From: Streptomyces sp. GESEQ-35
GTDB taxonomy: Bacteria; Actinomycetota; Actinomycetes; Streptomycetales; Streptomycetaceae
Length of the DNA: 64,000 bases
Assembly: GCF_017948485.1 (NCBI RefSeq)
Contig: NZ_JAFFSX010000024.1
Span: 1-64,000 of the forward strand
Reading direction: 5' to 3'
Shown: one piece after another, positions 57,159-64,000 of the stretch
Numbering within the stretch: position 1 is the stretch's first letter
Layout of the letters: each line of letters starts with the position of its first letter
Translations under genes and position numbers: made by a program
Notes under the pieces: model-generated
Databases searched by the model: none
The model's input: the letters and a program-made list of their open reading frames with translations, nothing else
Told to the model about the DNA's origin: nothing

Positions 57159-59316
57159 CGTTCTCCGCGGGTTCGCGCGCCAGAGCCGATCCGTCCTCCT
57201 TCGCCATGCGGTGCGGCCACCAGACCTTCGGGCCGACGTCCAGGAACAGGGATGTGACCAGGACCGAGCGGACCAGGAAGGTGTCCAGGAGGATGCCCAG
57301 CGCGACCGTGAAGCCGATCTCCGCGAAGGCCACCATCGGCAGGGTGCCCAGGGCGGCGAACGTGCCGGCCAGCACCAGGCCGGCGGAGGTGATGACCGCG
57401 CCGGTCGCGGCGAGCCCGGTGATGACGCCTGGGCGGGTGCCCTGGCGGCCCGCTTCCTCGCGGATACGTGTGGTCAGGAAGATGTTGTAGTCGATGCCCA
57501 GGGCCACCAGGAACACGAAGACGAACAGCGGGAAGTCCGTCGACTCGCCCGCGTAGTCGAAGACGTACCGGAAGGCCAGGGCACTGATGCCGAGTGCCGC
57601 CGCGAACGACAGGATCACCGTCCCGATCAGCAGCAGCGGGGCGATCAGGGCGCGGAGCAGGGCACCGAGGATCAGCAGCACGACCACCAGCACCAGCGGG
57701 ATGATCAGGATGTTGTCGTGCGTGGTCGCCTTGTCCATGTCCAGCAGGGCCGCCGTACCTCCGCCCACCTGGGCGTCGGCGTCCGGCACCGCGTGCACGG
57801 CGTCGCGGACCCGTTCGACCGTCTGCTTCGCGGCCTCGCTGTCGGCCGGGTCGGTCATGGTGGCCTCGAAGAGGACCTTGCCCTCGAAGGACGGTTTCGT
57901 GCCCGGTGGCAGACCCAGCGATTCGGGGACGACGCCCTGGGTGTCCGCGACCGCCTGGCCGACCTGCTGGGCCTGCGCCTGGTTGCTCACGATGACCAGC
58001 GGATCGCCGGTGCCCGCCGGGAAGTAGCGTTCCGAGACTTCCTGGCCGGTGATCGAGTCCGGTTTGCCGGTGAACGCGTCCGCGTTGCTGATGCCCTCCG
58101 CGCGGAGCTGGATCAGGCCGAGCGAGCAGATCGCGAGGGCGATCGCCGTGACCGCCCAGACCATGCGCGGGGTATGGGCGATACGGCGGCCCATGCGGGC
58201 CCAGAGGCCGCGCTCGGTCGGGTCGGCCGAGCCGAATTGCGGGATCACCGGCCAGAAGATCCAGCGGCCGAAGATCACCAGCAGGGCCGGGAACAGCGTC
58301 ATCATCGCCACCAGCGCGACGGCGACGCCGATCGCAGCGACCGGGCCGAGGCCTCGGGTCGAGTTCATCTCGGCGGCCAGCAGCACGAGCATGCTCAGGA
58401 CGACCGTGGCGCCGGACGCGATCACCGCGGGTCCTGCCCGGTGCAGGGCAAGCGCCATCGCCTCGTGCCGGTCCTCGTGGCGGCGCAGCTCTTCCCGGTA
58501 GCGGGCGACCAGGAGCAGGGCATAGTCCGTCCCCGCGCCGAAGACGAGCACCGTGAGGATGCCCGCGCTCTGGCCGTTGACGGTCAGGCCCGCGTGTTCG
58601 GCGAAGAAGTAGACCACGGCCTGAGCGGTGAACAGGGCGGCGATCACGGAAAGCAGCGGGACCAGGATGAGCGACGGACTGCGGTACGTCAGCAGCAGCA
58701 TGACGATGACGACGCCCATCGCGGACAGCAGCAGCGTCGAGTCGATGCCCTCGAAGGCCTCGGAGAAGTCCGCGGAGGTGCCGCCCGGGCCCGTGATGTG
58801 CACGGCGAGCCCGCCGCCGCCCTCGCCGACATCGTCCCGGATCGAGTCGACGGCGGGCGCGATGCGCTCCCAGCCCTTCTCGTCCATGGTGATCGGGACA
58901 TAGATCTGGGCGGCCCGCGGATCCGTCTGCCGGTCGAACGTCGGGCCCCGGGTCTCGTCGCCCCGGATGCCGTGGTCGGTCAGCTGCTTGAGCTGCTGCA
59001 CGTCCTCGCTGATCTGCGCCCGGTCCTGTGCGGTCAGGCCGCTCTCGCGGGCGTAGATGACGATCGCCGGGATCTGCTCGGGCCTGAAGTCCTCGGAGAT
59101 CTCCAGGACTTGGGTCGATTCGGCGGACCCGGGCAGCCAGGAGGCCGCGTCGTTGTCCTGGGCGTCGGTGAGCTTCTGTGCGAAGGGCGCCGTCAGGAAC
59201 AGCGCCACCAGCCACAGCACCAGAACGACCCACTTGGCGCGGCGTCCGCACACCAGGTGCGCGATGCCCTTGCTGTTCGTCTTGGTCTCGTCGGTCTCGG
59301 ACCCGGTCCCCGTCAT
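57139..59316 (-). CDS. MMPL family transporter
   Basis: RND-like exporter of lipids or drugs. 725 residues from ATG 59316 with GGGGGTGG upstream. Twelve predicted membrane helices in two repeats, each with a large extracytoplasmic loop after the first helix. Conserved MMPL motifs GAGTDYALL and ALGIDYNIFL carry the transmembrane Asp/Tyr pairs for proton coupling. Substrate not predictable. Convergent and overlapping with rsmB, divergent from rpe. The frame is open upstream by 40 codons. Confidence 0.92.
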   Translation of the reverse strand: MTGTGSETDETKTNSKGIAHLVCGRRAKWVVLVLWLVALFLTAPFAQKLTDAQDNDAASWLPGSAESTQVLEISEDFRPEQIPAIVIYARESGLTAQDRAQISEDVQQLKQLTDHGIRGDETRGPTFDRQTDPRAAQIYVPITMDEKGWERIAPAVDSIRDDVGEGGGGLAVHITGPGGTSADFSEAFEGIDSTLLLSAMGVVIVMLLLTYRSPSLILVPLLSVIAALFTAQAVVYFFAEHAGLTVNGQSAGILTVLVFGAGTDYALLLVARYREELRRHEDRHEAMALALHRAGPAVIASGATVVLSMLVLLAAEMNSTRGLGPVAAIGVAVALVAMMTLFPALLVIFGRWIFWPVIPQFGSADPTERGLWARMGRRIAHTPRMVWAVTAIALAICSLGLIQLRAEGISNADAFTGKPDSITGQEVSERYFPAGTGDPLVIVSNQAQAQQVGQAVADTQGVVPESLGLPPGTKPSFEGKVLFEATMTDPADSEAAKQTVERVRDAVHAVPDADAQVGGGTAALLDMDKATTHDNILIIPLVLVVVLLILGALLRALIAPLLLIGTVILSFAAALGISALAFRYVFDYAGESTDFPLFVFVFLVALGIDYNIFLTTRIREEAGRQGTRPGVITGLAATGAVITSAGLVLAGTFAALGTLPMVAFAEIGFTVALGILLDTFLVRSVLVTSLFLDVGPKVWWPHRMAKEDGSALAREPAENVTQSGG

Positions 59317-59403
59317 GGCCACCCCCGTAGCCGCCCGTGGAGCCTGTGGGCCGCCCAGCATGGCACGTGCGGCCCTCGTACAACATCCGATGAACGTCTT
59401 AGG

Positions 59404-59433
59404 TCCGGACCGGGGCGAACATTCGTGCCCGGA
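59404..59433. promoter_or_regulatory. Inverted repeat in the MMPL/rpe gap
   Basis: GTCCGG and CCGGAC arms with inner GGGCGAA/TTCG-type pairing make a hairpin that ends just before the rpe ribosome site. It may limit rpe translation or be a protein site. Confidence 0.3.
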
Positions 59434-59450
59434 CATGGGAGGCTTGGGCT

Positions 59451-60137
59451 ATGGCCGTGCAGATCAACCCCAGCATCCTGTCCGCCGACTTCGCCCGGCT
59501 CGCCGAAGAGGCGAAGGCGGTCGAAGGGGCCGACTGGCTCCACGTCGACGTGATGGACAACCATTTCGTCCCGAACCTCACGCTCGGCGTGCCGGTCGTA
59601 GAGTCCCTGGCCCGTGCGACGGACACCCCGCTGGACTGCCATCTGATGATCGAGGCCCCCGATCGGTGGGCGCCTCAGTACGTCGAAGCGGGTGCCGGCT
59701 CCGTCACGTTCCATGTCGAGGCGGCCTCCGCTCCGGTGCGGCTGGCCCGGGAGATCCGGGCCAAGGGTGCCCGTGCCTCCATGGCGCTCAAGCCGGCGAC
59801 GCCCATCGAGCCGTACGAGGATCTGCTCCCCGAGCTCGACATGCTGCTGATCATGACGGTCGAGCCGGGCTTCGGTGGCCAGGCGTTCCTGGACATCATG
59901 CTTCCGAAGATTCGCCGCACCCGCGAGTTGATCAGCAAGCATGGCCTTGAGCTGTGGCTTCAGGTCGACGGCGGAGTCTCGGCGGCGACGATCGAGCGCT
60001 GCGCGGAGGCCGGAGCCGATGTCTTCGTGGCCGGTTCGGCGGTGTACTCGGCCGCCGATCCGGTCGAGGCGGTACGTGCACTGCGCACCCAAGCCGAGGC
60101 GGTGACGGCCCGTGCGTCCTGGGCGTGCGACCACTGA
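59451..60137 (+). CDS. rpe: Ribulose-phosphate 3-epimerase
   Basis: Pentose phosphate pathway. 228 residues, ATG start with GGGAGG about 10 bases upstream. TIM barrel motifs INPSILSADF, HVDVMDNHFVPN, CHLMIE, MTVEPGFGGQ and VDGGV are complete. A SorC-type regulator gene follows, consistent with sugar-phosphate control. Confidence 0.96.
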   Translation: MAVQINPSILSADFARLAEEAKAVEGADWLHVDVMDNHFVPNLTLGVPVVESLARATDTPLDCHLMIEAPDRWAPQYVEAGAGSVTFHVEAASAPVRLAREIRAKGARASMALKPATPIEPYEDLLPELDMLLIMTVEPGFGGQAFLDIMLPKIRRTRELISKHGLELWLQVDGGVSAATIERCAEAGADVFVAGSAVYSAADPVEAVRALRTQAEAVTARASWACDH

Positions 60138-60239
60138 GCCAAGGGAACGTGAACGACGCCCATCAGGGCGGATCAAGTGCGCCGGATCTGCAAGGATGAA
60201 CGGCGAATCCAGAGTGTGAACAGCAGTGAGGAGAGCGCC

Positions 60240-61259
60240 GTGTCGGCAATGTCGGCGGGCCGGTCAGCCATGCGGATGGGACCCGCTGAGCTGGTGCAGG
60301 CGGCGGCCATGGCCCGCCGCTTCTACCTCGAGGGCAAGTCCAAGATCCAGATCGCCGAGGAGTTCGGCGTCAGCCGCTTCAAGGTGGCCCGGGTCCTGGA
60401 GACCGCCCTCGAACGGGATCTCGTACGTATCGAGATCCGTGTCCCGGCAGAACTGGACGCCGACCGCTCCGACGCGCTGCGCGCCCGCTACGGCCTCAGG
60501 CATGCCGTCGTGGTCGAGTCCCCGGCCGAGCCCGAGGACTCGCCCGACCCCGAGAACCTCGGTGAGGTGGCCGCCGACCTGCTCGGTGAACTCGTCAACG
60601 AGGGCGATGTGCTCGGCCTCGCCTGGGGCCGCTCCACCATCCACATGGCCGCGGCCCTCGACCGGCTGCCGCCGTGCACGGTGGTGCAGCTGACGGGCGT
60701 GTACGACGCCGGGACCGCCGAGCGCGGTTCGGTGGAGGCCGTGCGGCGGGCCGCCCAGGTGTCCGGCGGCGACGCCCACCCCATCTACGCGCCGATGCTG
60801 CTGCCGGACGCGGCCACCGCGGCGGCGCTGCGCAACCAGACCGGGATCGCCCGCGCCTTCGAGTACTTCGACAAGGTCACCGTCGCCTGTGTCTCCATCG
60901 GCTCCTGGGAGCCGGGCATCTCGACGGTGTACGACATGCTCAGCGACGAGGAGCGGGCGCACTACTCGTCCCTCGGTGTCGCCGCCGAGACGTCCGCGCA
61001 CCTCTTCGACGCCGAGGGCCGCCGGGTCGGACGGGACCTGGGCGAGCGGTGCATCACCGTCAAGGCCGACCAGCTCCGCCGTATCCCCGAGGTCGTGGCG
61101 ATCGCGGGCGGACAGCGGAAGGCGGCCGCGATCGACGCCGTGCTGCGGTCGGGGCTCGTCACCAGTCTGGTGACGGACACCTCCGCGGCCGACTACCTGC
61201 TGACGACGGGACCGACGCCGCGTCCCGCCCTCAACAGGGCGGACCCGGACGGCCCCTGA
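60240..61259 (+). CDS. SorC/DeoR-type sugar-binding transcriptional regulator
   Basis: 339 residues from GTG 60240, chosen for AGGAG 6 bases upstream. GTG 60216 (347 residues) is also plausible. HTH near the N-terminus (SKIQIAEEFGVSRFKVARV). C-terminal sugar-phosphate domain with LGLAWGRSTIHMAA and VVAIAGGQRKAAAI. Likely senses a phosphorylated sugar and acts near rpe. A strong terminator follows. Confidence 0.9.
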   Translation: MSAMSAGRSAMRMGPAELVQAAAMARRFYLEGKSKIQIAEEFGVSRFKVARVLETALERDLVRIEIRVPAELDADRSDALRARYGLRHAVVVESPAEPEDSPDPENLGEVAADLLGELVNEGDVLGLAWGRSTIHMAAALDRLPPCTVVQLTGVYDAGTAERGSVEAVRRAAQVSGGDAHPIYAPMLLPDAATAAALRNQTGIARAFEYFDKVTVACVSIGSWEPGISTVYDMLSDEERAHYSSLGVAAETSAHLFDAEGRRVGRDLGERCITVKADQLRRIPEVVAIAGGQRKAAAIDAVLRSGLVTSLVTDTSAADYLLTTGPTPRPALNRADPDGP

Positions 61260-61284
61260 CGGTCGTTCACGGCAGCTTGTGACG

Positions 61285-61320
61285 GGGCGAACCGCGGCGG
61301 CAGGCCGCTGCGGTTCGCCC
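61285..61320 (+). terminator. Terminator after SorC regulator
   Basis: 16-base-pair stem with one G-U (GGGCGAACCGCGGCGG with its complement) around a 4-base loop, followed by TTCGC. It ends 26 bases after the gene starts its stop region and closes the rpe-regulator unit. Confidence 0.8.
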
Positions 61321-61357
61321 TTCGCTGCTTCTGCGCCACCGGCAGCATCGGTCAGTT

Positions 61358-61494
61358 TTGACGAAGCCGGTCGAGAAGATCGCCGAGATGCCGGAAGAGG
61401 ACCGCGTCATCGCCGAGCGGTTGCACGCCATCGTCAAGGAGGGGCACCATGTGGCCGACCGCCTTCGCCGTGCGGGAGCTGACGCCCCGGACGG
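61358..61494 (+). pseudogene. Decayed DUF1801-like fragment
   Basis: The first frame reads KIAEMPEEDRVIAERLHAIVKE, resembling the N-terminus of DUF1801 proteins. The following expected ELTPRT appears in a different frame (61476-61493), and the WYGMPAYA core is missing. A frameshift plus truncation explains this. TTG start without a good ribosome site. The minus-strand LURP-like gene ends at its 3' end and may have replaced the rest. Confidence 0.45.
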
Positions 61495-62094
61495 TCAGCG
61501 TGACTGCAACGCGTCCAGGGCCACCGCGTGTGCGAGCATCAGTCGCCGGTCGCGTCGGTCGTCCTCGATCCGGACGACGTAGTGGTCACGGAAGCGGGTC
61601 TTCTTCTCGAAGGAACCCACGTTCCGGCCGTCCGCGTCGACGAAGTCGAAGTGGTACTTCCAGATGAAGGGCAGGTCGCCGATGAACGGCAGCAGCCCCC
61701 ACACCCGCCGGAAGACCGCCAGAGCGGCGTTGCGTTCCTGAATGGTGAGGGCAGGGAGTCCCGGCTGGTCGAGCGTCCATGTCGAGCGCAGCAGCGACTT
61801 CCCGAACTTCTTGCCGAACACGCCGATCGGCTGCCCGCCGCCGGTGACGTCATATGCGCTGGCGAGATCGACGACCTTGCGGGCCTTGAAGGCGGCGAAG
61901 ACGGATTGCTTCGACTCGTCGGTGTAGAGGGTGACTTCTTCCTTGAACTTCATGCGCTTCTGCTCGACGAAGGCGATCTTCGCACCGGGCCCGCCGCTGC
62001 CGTCGTCGGTGAAGATCTCGTAGCGGTTGACCATCATGGTCACCCTCTGGTGGATGTGGAACTGCCGCTGGTCCTGCACTGCGCCGACGTCCAT
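61495..62094 (-). CDS. LURP-one-related/scramblase-like (tubby-like fold) protein
   Basis: 199 residues from ATG 62094 with GGGAAGGGAAG upstream. The pattern of short beta strands with VNRYEIFTDDG, KIAFVEQKRMKFKEE and a central helix (LRSTWTLDQPG before ALTIQERNAALA) matches LURP-one/phospholipid-scramblase-like proteins. No membrane segment. Function in bacteria unknown. Divergent from the barstar gene. Confidence 0.8.
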   Translation of the reverse strand: MDVGAVQDQRQFHIHQRVTMMVNRYEIFTDDGSGGPGAKIAFVEQKRMKFKEEVTLYTDESKQSVFAAFKARKVVDLASAYDVTGGGQPIGVFGKKFGKSLLRSTWTLDQPGLPALTIQERNAALAVFRRVWGLLPFIGDLPFIWKYHFDFVDADGRNVGSFEKKTRFRDHYVVRIEDDRRDRRLMLAHAVALDALQSR

Positions 62095-62253
62095 GGGCTT
62101 CCCTTCCCGCGATGGCGCTCGGCAGCGTACAGGGCGGGTTGTGAGGGCGGGACAGTGCCCTTGCGGTCACCAGGAACGGTGGATCGTCAGCGGGTGGGGT
62201 GGCAAGATCTAGCCCACCGATGATCACTACGAATCGTTCCGGGCGGAGCTGAG

Positions 62254-62568
62254 ATGACAGAGCTGGTGGTCACGCTGGACCTCGACGGGATCACGGACAA
62301 GGCGGGCCTGATGGACCGCTGCGCCCGTGCGCTGGAGCTGCCCGACTGGTTCGGCCGCAACTGGGACGCGCTGGCCGACTCCCTGTCCGACCACACCGTC
62401 TGGCCCGAGGGTGCCGTGGAACAGGGGCTGCTGATCGTCGTACGGAACTGGCAGCCGTACGCCGGGGCGCAGCCGAAGGAGTGGGGGATCGCCCGGGACG
62501 TGTTCTCGCAGGCGGCGGACCACACCTCGGCGCTGACGGTGGCGCTCGCGCTCGGAGGTTCCTCCTAA
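62254..62568 (+). CDS. Barstar family protein
   Basis: 104 residues, ATG with GGAG 5 bases upstream. Barstar fold: VVTLDLDGITDKAGLMDRCA, LPDWFGRNWDAL and a C-terminal strand VALALGG. The conserved Trp/Asn/Trp/Asp segment (FGRNWDALADSL) is intact. Barstars inhibit secreted ribonucleases of the barnase family; no such enzyme is in this window. The hairpin at 62572-62588 probably ends the transcript. Confidence 0.88.
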   Translation: MTELVVTLDLDGITDKAGLMDRCARALELPDWFGRNWDALADSLSDHTVWPEGAVEQGLLIVVRNWQPYAGAQPKEWGIARDVFSQAADHTSALTVALALGGSS

Positions 62569-62571
62569 AAC

Positions 62572-62588
62572 CCCCTGCTGGGCAGGGG
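62572..62588 (+). terminator. Hairpin after barstar gene
   Basis: CCCCTGC and GCAGGGG arms with a 3-base TGG loop, 4 bases after the barstar stop. No T-tract. Confidence 0.5.
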
Positions 62589-62621
62589 CGTCGTAGGACG
62601 CGCTCATCCTTGTTTGTCATG

Positions 62622-62653
62622 ACCTTGACAAGGTTGTCCGGTCTGCTTAGCGT
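62622..62653 (+). promoter_or_regulatory. Promoter and palindromic operator of the glycoside hydrolase gene
   Basis: TTGACA (62625-62630, consensus -35) and TAGCGT (62648-62653) are 17 bases apart. ACCTTG-A-CAAGGT (62622-62634) is a perfect palindrome on the -35. It fits repression by a sugar-responsive regulator. Confidence 0.65.
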
Positions 62654-62737
62654 GACGCGTCGTCCACCGGCCTGATTCGGGAAGCACACGACGAGCACGG
62701 GCGCGCCCCATCGATGGACCGACAGGAAGGACACCGG

Positions 62738-64000
62738 ATGAGATCGGCACTGCTTCCGACCGACGGAGTCGACAGTCGCGTGACACGTCTTCTGGCCCTC
62801 GGGCTGACCGCTCTGCTGCTGGGCGTCGCGGCGCTGTTGGGAGTTCCCCAGTCCGCCCAGGCCGCGCCAGGGACCGTGGAGGCCTACCCGGTCCCGTCGA
62901 TCTATCCGGCGTCGACCGACTACCGGCTGACCGTCAACGGAACGTCCGTGCCCGTCACCAAGTACACGGGCTACGACATCGCGCAGCTCTCCCTGGGCAC
63001 GGGCACGGCCGTCATCGCGGTGACCAAGACCAACAACACGAACATCGGCGCGTACAGCATCAGCCCGCAGAAGCTGGGCATCGCCGGGTCCGTGAGCGGT
63101 TCGACGCTGACCTTCACCGTGCAGAACGACGAGTATCTGATCGTCAAGCTCGACGGCCGCCCCAACCTGGTCATCGCGGCCGACCCGGCCCAGTCCGACC
63201 GTCCGGCGTCGAGCGGGACCGGGATCTTCAACGTACAGAGCCCGCCCTACTCGGCCCAGCCGAACACCGGCGCCTACACCACGACGGCCTTCCAGAACGC
63301 GCTCAACGACGCCGCCGCGTACGGATCCGCCAACGGTACGCAGGGCATCGTGTACGTGCCGGCCGGCGTCTACACGCTGGGCAATCTCTATCTGCGGAGC
63401 AACCTGGCGTTCTACCTCGCACCCGGTGCGGTCCTCCGGTACACGGGAGACCGCGACCACTACGTGGTGAACGGACACAAGAACTCGCAGGGGCGGGACC
63501 TCACTTGGTTCATCTCCACCCGGTACTCGTCGAAGAACATCAAGATCTACGGCCGGGGAATCATCGACGGGAACGGCCAGGCCGCGCTCGCGCCCGACAA
63601 CCTGGGCGTGAACCTCCTCGCCCCCGTCTACACGAGCGGCTTCACGGTCGACGGCATCACCTTCCGTGAGTCCAGCAGTTGGGCGGTCATTCCGCTGCGG
63701 TCGTCGGACATGACCTTCCGCGACATCAAGATGTTCAACAGGTTCGACATGGGCGAGAACGACGGCATCGACGTCATGGAGTCCACCGGCGTCACCGTCG
63801 ACCACGCGATCGGTATCGGGCTCGACGACCCGTTCAGCACCAAGACCTGGGCCGAGGGCGTCGACATCTACAACACCGTTCCCGGCAGCCCACGCCCGCT
63901 GGAGAACGTCACCTTCAACGACCTGGTCTCCTGGACCTACTGCTACGGCGTCAAGGTGGGCCAGGGCGTCTTCCAGTCGCAGAACGAGGTCACCTTCCAG
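62738..64000 (+). CDS. Secreted beta-helix glycoside hydrolase (GH28/GH49-like), partial
   Basis: ATG 62738 with AGGAAGGA 6 bases upstream; 421 codons are visible and the frame runs off the right edge. Signal peptide of about 42 residues ending AQA-AP. An N-terminal beta-sandwich follows (about 45-150), then a right-handed beta-helix region with VYVPAGVYTLGNLYLRSN, YGRGIIDGNGQ, NDGIDVM and GIGLDDPFS, the pectinase-like Asp-rich turns. Family between polygalacturonase and dextranase; the sugar polymer is unknown. The promoter carries a palindrome on its -35. Confidence 0.85.
   Translation, partial: MRSALLPTDGVDSRVTRLLALGLTALLLGVAALLGVPQSAQAAPGTVEAYPVPSIYPASTDYRLTVNGTSVPVTKYTGYDIAQLSLGTGTAVIAVTKTNNTNIGAYSISPQKLGIAGSVSGSTLTFTVQNDEYLIVKLDGRPNLVIAADPAQSDRPASSGTGIFNVQSPPYSAQPNTGAYTTTAFQNALNDAAAYGSANGTQGIVYVPAGVYTLGNLYLRSNLAFYLAPGAVLRYTGDRDHYVVNGHKNSQGRDLTWFISTRYSSKNIKIYGRGIIDGNGQAALAPDNLGVNLLAPVYTSGFTVDGITFRESSSWAVIPLRSSDMTFRDIKMFNRFDMGENDGIDVMESTGVTVDHAIGIGLDDPFSTKTWAEGVDIYNTVPGSPRPLENVTFNDLVSWTYCYGVKVGQGVFQSQNEVTFQ

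Overview
The window is a stretch of high-GC actinomycete chromosome, almost certainly Streptomyces. The evidence is the very strong third-position GC, many GTG and TTG starts, and a BldD developmental regulator with its cyclic-di-GMP signature. Further support comes from the actinobacterial nucleoid protein sIHF/mIHF, a PriA without helicase motifs, and the gene order ruvCAB-yajC-secDF-apt-relA. The first 92 bases are runs of pure G and C that look like a contig end or assembly artefact.

Layout. 0.15-9.5 kb: Holliday-junction genes ruvC-ruvA-ruvB, the Sec accessory genes yajC-secD-secF, apt and the (p)ppGpp enzyme relA, all on the plus strand. 9.5-20.6 kb: a DUF349 protein and a membrane cyclophilin on the minus strand, a metallo-hydrolase with hisS, and a compact minus-strand block of ABC ATPase, permease, histidine kinase and response regulator joined by 4-base overlaps. 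A VKOR-type membrane oxidoreductase, rarA and rpsD follow. 20.6-36.3 kb: a minus-strand NTPase-TPR regulator-like protein, then two small conserved proteins, alaS, ruvX, mltG, the shikimate cluster aroE-(small membrane protein)-aroC-aroK-aroB, a proline-rich P-loop protein, an M24-fold protein with altered metal ligands, efp and nusB. 36.4-37.0 kb: bldD on the minus strand.

37.2-48.7 kb: the pyrimidine operon pyrR-pyrB-pyrC-(membrane protein)-carA-carB-pyrD-pyrF, preceded by a PyrR-binding RNA hairpin next to the pyrR ribosome binding site, then mihF, gmk and rpoZ. 48.8-61.3 kb: coaBC, metK, priA, a minus-strand HTH protein, fmt, rsmB, a convergent MMPL transporter, rpe and a SorC-family regulator. 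61.3-64 kb: more accessory-looking content, with a decayed DUF1801-like fragment, a LURP-one-like protein, a lone barstar homologue, and a secreted beta-helix glycoside hydrolase that runs off the right edge.

Most of the window is core metabolism, translation and DNA maintenance. Many genes are translationally coupled by ATGA or GTGA overlaps, and many transcription units end in strong hairpins. The most unusual signals are the degenerate M24 metal site beside efp, a hairpin-rich gap before fmt that contains a complete intrinsic terminator with no gene in front of it, and several perfect palindromes placed on promoters or ribosome binding sites. I saw no tRNA, rRNA, CRISPR array, insertion sequence or prophage.
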